64,000 nt of DNA from Eucalyptus grandis. Its lineage: Eukaryota; Streptophyta; Magnoliopsida; Myrtales; Myrtaceae. Position numbers and translations under genes: made by a program. The notes beneath the pieces are model-generated. The model was not told the DNA's origin, searched no databases, and saw only the letters and a list, made by a program, of their open reading frames with translations. The stretch is taken from contig NC_052622.1 in the NCBI RefSeq assembly GCF_016545825.1, forward strand, positions 1,803,001-1,867,000. The letters run 5' to 3'. Shown one piece after another: positions 57,313 through 64,000 of the stretch (position 1 is its first letter; every line of letters starts with the position of its first letter).

Positions 57313-58788
57313 ATGCCGCCGAAAATCCAACCCATCGACATTGATTATGGAGTTCATCTCGGTCGCGAGCCTGTGGCTCGGGCCGACGCCGGGAAGCCGG
57401 TCCTGAAGTCGCGCCTCAGGAGGCTGTTCGACCGGCAGTTCCCGGGCGTCCTGAGGATTTCGTCGTCGGAGAAGGTGACCGGCGGGGAAGCTCCCCCGCA
57501 GTGCGGCAAGGATGGAGGGGGGGGGGGGGGCGGGGCGGTCGAGTTCGAGCCGAGCTCCGTCTGCCTGGCGAAGATGGTGCAGAACTTCATCGAGGAGAGC
57601 AACGAGAAGCAACCGGTGGCCAAGTGCGGCCGCAACCGCTGCAATTGCTTCAACGGCAACAACAACGACAGCTCCGACGACGAATTGGACATGTTCGACG
57701 GCTTCGCCGAGTCGGTGACCAACGGATCGTCCGGCGACTCCTCGGATGCTCTCAAGGTAAAAAAAAAATAAAAAATGTCGCTTCTGATTCGGCTTGCGCC
57801 GTTTAGAATTCGAATTTCCGAGCTGAATGAAGGAGAATGATGTTCTAATTGGTTCGTTCTGATTTTGATTCGACGCAGGGATTGATTCCGTGCAGCAGCG
57901 TTTCGGAGAGAAACCTCTTGGCGGACACTGCGAAGATCGTGGAGAAGAACAAGAACGTCAAGCGCAAGGACGACCTGAGGAAGATCGTCGTGGAGAATCT
58001 ATCCTCCCTCGGCTACGATTCTTCCATCTGCAAATCGAAATGGGATAAAACTTCCTCTTTCCCTGCTGGTACTCACTCTCTCTCTTCTCTCTCTCTAACC
58101 TTTTCTCTCTCTAGAACCGTCCGATCTGAGAATTCCTACCTTTCCCCGAATCGAGAGCTCGTTTGTGAAAAGTGGAAGTTCTGTTTCAGGCGAGTACGAG
58201 TACATCGATGCGATCGTCGAAGGGGAGAGGCTGCTGATCGACGTCGACTTCAGATCGGAGTTCGAGATAGCTCGATCGACTGGGACCTACAGAGCGATCC
58301 TCCAGCTGCTGCCGTACATCTTCGTCGGCAAGGCGGAGCGTCTCGGCCAGATCGTCGCCTTCGTGTCGGAGGCGGCGAGGCAGAGCCTGAAGAAGAAAGG
58401 CATGCACGTTGCTCCGTGGCGGAAGGCCGAGTACATGCGGGCCAGGTGGCTGAGCCCCTACACAAGAGCCTCCAAGGCCGACCCCAACGCCGACCCCGAC
58501 GCCGCCCCCGCCGATGCCTCCGGCGACGCCGATCCGGAGAAGACCGGAGGCGAGAAGGAGAGCGAGGAGTACGGCGAATTCGAGCTGATATTCGGCGTGG
58601 AGGAACCCCCGCCGCCGCCGTCGCCGGAGTCGCCGTCGTCGCCGGAGGAGGGATCGGGGCCGTCGACCGGAGGTTCCGCGACGGGAGAGTGGCGGCCGCC
58701 GGCGTTGAGGCCGAAGAGCGTCGAGATGATGGGAGGAGGTCCCAAGGTGGTCACCGGACTGGCCTCCCTTCTCAAGGAGAAACCCTAA
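57313..58788 (+). CDS. DUF506 family protein (PDDEXK_6 nuclease-fold), three exons
   Basis: Exons 57,313-57,756, 57,879-58,068 and 58,190-58,788 join in frame at GT-AG sites to give 410 residues, normal for the family. The N-terminal hallmark RLRRLFDRQFPGVLRIS lies at 34-50, a Gly run at 68-74 and a Cys-rich patch at 105-112. The core begins with DDLRKIVVENLSSLGYDSS (179-197), then CKSKWDKTSSFPAGEYEYID (199-218) and DVDFRSEFEIARSTG (229-243), where acidic residues D231 and E235/E237 sit in the PD-(D/E)XK-like fold. PWRKAEYMRARWLSPYTR (287-304) ends the domain. The tail (305-410) is acidic and Pro-rich, as is common in this family. Nuclease activity is not established for plant DUF506 proteins. 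The Arabidopsis member RXR1 is reported to limit root-hair growth. A 14-G run in exon 1 makes the frame vulnerable. Confidence 0.92.
57517..57530 (+). repeat. 14-base G homopolymer within DUF506 exon 1
   Basis: The run encodes part of the seven-Gly tract (residues 68-74). The frame downstream is right for the family (CLAKMVQNFIEESNEK), so 14 G is the in-frame length. A one-base change would destroy the protein. Confidence 0.95.
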
Positions 58789-61200
58789 CCAATTTTGGCA
58801 ATTTTCTTTTTTAACCCTCCATCCTTTTTTTTCTCCTCCATCGCCCAATTTTCTCCGGCTAAAAAAATATATATATCCATAATATGCAAGATGGAAAATG
58901 AAAATATAAATATGTGTCGAATCGAGGAATATATATATCCGAGGTTAAACTTTAAATTCGTCGAGCTCAGTAATTTTCTCTGGTTTACGCTTGTCCTATA
59001 TAAACGAAGGATAACAATGAAAAATATAAAATATAATTTTTTTTTTTTTTTGGGCCGGCAGGGAGCACCCTGAGAGTCTTTCGGTGAGTGGCGTCATCAT
59101 CTTCTCTAATATTTTCTTTTCTCGTCATACCCAGAACTGCATCGTGGAAATAAAATTAATCGAGCCCCTTTTTTTTTTTTGTTTTCTCCGAAGAACAATT
59201 ATAGACCAAAGATAATAAATCATAGAAAGTTTCTTCTAATTTCTTCCTTGTTTTATCGATTTTTTTTTTTTTATGGGCTTGGTTATTACCCCCGCAAAAG
59301 CGAAGGAACTTGCAGTGCAGACGACGGTTCCTGCAAAGGAAACAGAGGGGACAGCGGGCAAGCCCCTTTTCTCCTCTTTTCTACTCATGAAATTTCTCAT
59401 CTTTTGAGGCCTCCCTCTCCTCGTCTCCGCTTTTTGCCGTAAAACCACATGCCATCCCTGCTTTTTATCATCTTCCCCCCGAATCTTTCTTCACAGACAT
59501 CGAATTTCTCAGCGTTTATCAAATCCAATACATTAAATTTTAGGCTTTCCCCCGACTTTTTTATTATGGGTTTTTCGTTTATTTTGTATTGTAGCGGTAA
59601 AATAAAGGGGGAATAATAATAATATATTATGGGGGCGGGTGGGGGTCGTGCCTTGGAGTTTGAGCAGCTCTGAAAATGGATGAGGGAGCGGTTGAGGGTT
59701 TGGTGGTGGTGGTGACGACGGCAGGGACAAGGCTCGTGGCGTTTCGATAGGCGTGTGGGGAGGGCGCGGGCATTAGATTTGCGTGATATTCCCTTTTCTT
59801 GTTTTTATTTCCCAGCCTCTTTTTTAAAATTAATTCATGGAAATTTTCGAAGCGATTGAGAACGCCTCTTTTCTGCCACCCCTTCCTCCTCCCCACTCCG
59901 ATTCGCTCGCGAGTCTCGTGAAAACCAACCCCACCCCCTCCATCCCCTTCCTCTTTTCTGCTGAAAAATGGGAAAAAAAAAAAAGGGGGAAAAAAAGAGG
60001 AAGGAATCGAGAATTTTGCTTTTTATTTTTATTTTTATTTTTATATTCGCATTGGGAAATCGGCCACCCTTTTGCTGGGGGGCTCTTCTTCTCCTTGACC
60101 ATACGCCATCTCACGGGCGAGCAGTAATAATCCTCCAAATTAAGGGATTTTTACCTCGTCCATTGGGATGCACGTTCGCATTGAATTATCGCCTCTAACT
60201 TGAAACCCAAAAAGGCGCCCAAAAAATCACCATCATGGCGTTGGCCTACTCTTAATTTCTGTTCCCCGATTAAGAAAATATGGATGATTAATTGCGAGGT
60301 GCCATTCTAATCTTTGGTAATTTCCAAATAAATGCGATTTTAACGGGAAATGAGTTATAAAAAGGGGCTACGTCTAAGGAGAGAATGGCTTCAAATGATC
60401 AAGTGTTTTTTTTTCCTCTCCTCTAAGACCCCATTAAAGGAAAACCATCGTATTTTCGGTATATTCTTTGCGGGAAATTGTCACGCAATAACTGTAGCGC
60501 TTTATGTTTTTTCCACGTCTTGACGTGAGGCGATGCTTTTTGGGTTTCCGTTGGGGGGATTATCACGTCATTTTCCTCCTCTCTCTCTCTCTCTCTCTCT
60601 TTTTTGTATGGGCAAGAATAATTTAGGAGGTTGGGCGTGCCGTTTCCGTAAATAGATTTAAAAAAAAAAAAAAAGCTCTCAAAAGAAAAAAAGCTGCAAA
60701 TTTCCCCACCATACGTCGGGCACGCCGGGAACTTGATTTTTTGCCTTTTGGCCTAATTTGCCAGTCTATGCAAATTGCGAAAATTCAGGGAATATCCGAA
60801 CTCTTTTGGCTTTATTCCAATCTCGTTTGAAATATAAAATTTAAAAAAATTCCAGTTGCTCTCGAACCGTGAAATATTTCCTTACACCTAAAATGAAACA
60901 GAGAGGAAGAAGATACAAGTAGCACAATGATTGTGGTGGGGACTATGGGTAAAATCCATCATGCTATGTGGGAAAATATTTGTAAAATTTATTGATATTA
61001 TCCCTATTTATGGTGAAAGTGGATGGGGTCGGTTACAAAAGCTATGAGGACTTATTTGGCGTTGTGGGGTCTCTTTCTCTCCTTTTCATATTTTTATTCC
61101 GTTGCATTTTTTTTTTTTAAATTTAAATTCTGGATTTCGAATTTTATTTTTTTGAAAATGTTTTGGAGGGTGGGGATGAAGACCGGTTCTGGGGTCCTTG
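58789..61200. other. DUF506 3' region and following intergenic DNA
   Basis: The first ~250 bases are likely 3' UTR. Poly-T and poly-A runs occur at 59,040-59,052, 59,170-59,180, 59,261-59,272 and 60,660-60,674, and a (CT)n run at about 60,580-60,600. Some stretches, such as 59,290-59,450 and 59,640-59,960, have higher GC, but no conserved frame was recognised. Confidence 0.5.
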
Positions 61201-64000
61201 TGACATAAAGCTAAATAATAAAAGCCAATTGCCCTAAAGTTTGACAATAATAATTACCCCTTTCTGAAAGCAACCCTCCACCTACTTTCTCTCTCTCCTT
61301 TCTTGTGAGGCGTGAATTTGGTTTTTTCACTGAGTTTTGCCTAGACCGCACGGAACCGGAGCGCTCAAATGTTGAGAAAAGAAATGGGGAAAAAAAATTA
61401 AAAAATAAGCATTGGTGGGTCGTTTGTACTTTTATAAGGTTAAATATAATAATTAAATCTTGGGAGTTAATGAAATCAATAACCATAAAGGGGTCATTGA
61501 TTCTTGTGCAGTGTCTCCAAGTTTCCCAGCTCTTTTGCATCTTTCTTGCTTAATTTGCACTGGTACTTAGGATTTAATATGGTATCCAATTTTTTTTTTA
61601 AAGAAATGGTTATTCTAATTTGTCCATTTATTGATGGGTTTTAAATATTTAAGCCGGAGCGATCGGCCGCAGGAAAAAAAGGTGGATCAAAGTTGGACGA
61701 AAGCCTGGAAAGGGAAACAAAGGGTGAAGAAAAAAATATTGATTTTTTCTTTTATGAGGGTGGGTGTAAACTGAGCTAATACGAGTAGTGTGGTCCAATT
61801 TTATGGGGTGGGTGTAAATTGAGCTAATACGAGTACTTTTGAGACTTATGGGTGTTGTAGGCATCGGATACTTTTAATTTTTTTTTTCACAAATGTCAAT
61901 ATCAGAAACAAACCCCGAATTCAACTTTTTCTTTCAGAAACACTCTCGAAATGTAGTGAACATGCAAACATGGATCTAAGTCCTCCACAGTGAAACATGC
62001 AAACATGGGAAGCTAAAATACAGTGAACATGCAGATCTCAATAAGATGGGCCTCAAGATTGGCCTTAGTCAAGGATCCCCATAGGTAGGTAGGTAGGTTA
62101 GCTCCTATAAGGAGCACCCGAGAATTGCCATTCGGCATTAGGAAGTGAAAATGATCCGCACATCTCATCGAAATCACAATCTTAATTACACCATCCTAAT
62201 CCGATTATCCTTTTCATTATAAGCGGTGCTTGTAAGTAAATATGTTTATCTCGTCACGAGGATGTCTTGGAAAGTAATCTATTCATTCAAGCTTTGTTTT
62301 TGAGGTACATAAATTACTCTTGTTAGCGAAAAAATGTCCTCGAGATCATGTTACATCGAAGGATTATTCGAAAGAGGATATCGTCGTTGTTCTATGCAAT
62401 GTAAAAAATGATGATTAAAAAGAAGAAATTACAGGGACAAAAAGGGGTTTGTCGTGTAGCCCAAAAGGACAGGGCCTTTCTTGTATACATGCCCGAGGGA
62501 AGGCGAGCACCCTCCCATGTCTTATTTATTGGCCTTCATTTTACATGCTTTGTCTTGAATTTTCCACCAGCATTTCACCTGTACGACATGATCTGCGAGC
62601 TAGGGTTTCAAGCTGGTCCAATTTGGACCGCACTTCCCATTTCTTTCTTTTTCTCTATTTTTTTTTTTATATATACTTAGGGTAATAATAGATTTTTATT
62701 TTTTTTTAACATATGGAAGAAATAAGAAGATTTGCCCCACAGAGAACAAATCAACCTTTACATTTCTCTCTCTAGAAAGTCACCTATATTTTTAGTCAAA
62801 TATATATGTACATAGGGATTAATTCTAATCATACCAATGTTGCGTATTAGACTTTTAATATGTTCCTAATATAAATTCCATGAATTTTGCTTAGCACATA
62901 AGACCCATTGATTAGCATGTAGTAGACCATTTTCATCTCCAAAGAACCTTCTCCAATAAAACCTAAATTACATAATAAAGAAAGACAGCTCCTTGGATGC
63001 TCATTTATGGTTTGGATTTTGACTTCATGGAATTGGGCCGATCGGCTGCTTGACTTGTGAGTTGTCCTTGACAAAATTAAGGACCAAAATGAAAAAATAA
63101 AATAAAAAATTTTGTACCATATTTTATATTAATTTAACCACTTTTGGTGTTCCCTTTTGGGGTTGACCCGATCCTTCAATTTGTTTTCTGAGGCCGCGGG
63201 CAGATACGAAATGCCAAAATAAGGTTATGACTGAATGATGGAGGGCGAGAAAAAACAAAAAACATTAATTTGTGTTTCGGTTAATTTTTAATTCTCCCAC
63301 ATAACAACAATATGGCACAAAAAAAAAAAAAGTAAAACCTTTTTCGGTTAATTTTGAAAAAAAAATGGACAAAATTTGGCACATTGTTTTTTGCACCTTG
63401 ATCCGCACAAGAATAAGAAATTACCAAAGTGGCCCAAGAAACATTTTTTAAGGAAAGTAATCTTGAAAAAAAAGAGAGATTTCAATTGTTGGCAACCTTA
63501 ATCAAAAGTAATTGTGGATTTTTTTCTTTCTTTCTTGAATGCCTCTGCTCTGCTGTTTTGGCAATTAAATCATGTAGGGCAGCTCTGATTTCAAATGAAA
63601 AATTGAATGAAGCTGGGGATTGTACCGTGTCAATGTCATCGTGAATTATGCTTCTATTTGATTTTTTTGTGAAGTTTACTATTATTTTTAATTTTATTTT
63701 TCCCTATGGCACAAAATCCAAACCTAAAAATTAATAGTGGGACAGCTTGCATTTGCCATATTTAGCAAAGGAATCAACATCACTTGAAGCGCAGAGCAAA
63801 TTAAAAATGAATTTCTCACCTTCTCATGAATGGAACTGAGCTCCTCAATAAATGGTAGAATTCAGAACCCTAATGGGAGGTCTTAAAATTCTGAAGCAAA
63901 TGTTGCTGGATCAAAGACAGATTTTTTAATATATATGCTGATGATATCACTCATAGGGGCAAGCAACCGGCCAGTTCAATCTCGGGAACCAGCCATAATC
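61201..64000. other. Right-end intergenic DNA without a supportable gene
   Basis: This stretch contains a 48-base tandem duplication (TGGGTGTAAA at 61,761 and 61,809), three copies of GTGAACATGCAAAC-type words at 61,957-62,035 and a short GGTA run at 62,081-62,097. The frames at 62,408-62,685 and 63,429-63,644 have no recognisable product. Confidence 0.45.

Larger units (their letters stand above)
36547..57690. repeat. Tandem segmental duplication, copy B (right)
   Basis: This is the second copy of the unit at 17,981-36,546, in the same orientation. It starts with AACAAGCCTC...GCTCTGAGACAGCTGCAAAA, matching AACAAGCCTC...GCTCTTAAGACTGCTGCAAA at 17,981-18,090. Copy B is about 2.5 kb longer. 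Sequence gained or kept only here includes 37,090-39,260, about 43,385-43,860, the expanded array at 48.5-50.9 kb and the 52.27-54.39 kb block. Its end carries the promoter and first exon of the intact DUF506 gene. Confidence 0.83.

Noticed and set aside
56487..57341. 284-codon minus-strand frame over the DUF506 leader
   Set aside because: It is antisense to the promoter and leader, contains poly-Phe from poly-A runs, and overlaps other open phases. No recognisable domain.
58186..58848. 220-codon minus-strand frame over DUF506 exon 3
   Set aside because: It mirrors a GC-rich coding exon. The sense strand gives the conserved DUF506 domain.
1..64000. CRISPR arrays, bacterial operons, plastid or mitochondrial insertions, tRNA and rRNA genes
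   Set aside because: The repeats present are eukaryotic transposons and tandem duplications. tRNA-like boxes occur only in SINE-like elements, and no organellar gene fragments were recognised.

Overview
The window looks like nuclear DNA of a flowering plant, a eudicot. It has low gene density, AT-rich intergenic DNA, GT-AG introns, a multi-kilobase first intron, many short non-autonomous transposons, and three plant genes. A decayed TIR-NBS-LRR-type relic and GC-rich fold-back repeats would fit a woody lineage such as Myrtaceae, but that placement is inference. No rRNA, tRNA, CRISPR or organellar segment was seen.

Layout. 1-3850 is two diverged copies of a ~2 kb repeat, each carrying a fold-back MITE. 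4182-4481 encodes a 99-residue protein with a likely myristoylated N terminus and one membrane segment. 4500-9080 is intergenic, with a decayed leucine-rich-repeat relic at about 6698-7290. 9082-9931 is a hAT-like element with a perfect 8-bp target duplication. 12716-17506 is an AGG2-type heterotrimeric G-protein gamma subunit gene (four coding exons, 99 aa, CaaX end).

The main structural feature is a large tandem segmental duplication. Copy A runs from about 17,981 to 36,546 and copy B from about 36,547 to about 57,690. Collinear similarity can be followed through most of both, broken by insertions. The right edge lies inside exon 1 of a DUF506 (PDDEXK_6) gene. Copy A therefore ends in a truncated, frameshifted DUF506 copy (36,026-36,546) that keeps a TATA box, while the intact three-exon gene (57,313-58,788, 410 aa) lies at the end of copy B. 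At 36.54-36.55 kb the DUF506 fragment is joined directly to sequence matching the region downstream of the gamma-subunit gene (17,981 onward), as expected of a head-to-tail duplication.

The two copies record later events. A 1.1 kb LTR element in copy A (23,981-25,075) is a solo LTR at the same site in copy B (43,924-44,125). A minus-strand SINE-like insert is private to copy A (about 28,066-28,245) and a plus-strand one with an AAT tail is private to copy B (about 45,989-46,118). A repeat present about twice in copy A is amplified to at least five units in copy B (48.5-50.9 kb). Copy B also gained a PIF/Harbinger-like element (52,630-53,651, TAA target duplication) and a hAT-like MITE (49,625-50,174). 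Three fold-back elements with GC-rich cores cluster near the junction (32.1-38.4 kb). 58.8-64 kb has no gene I can support.
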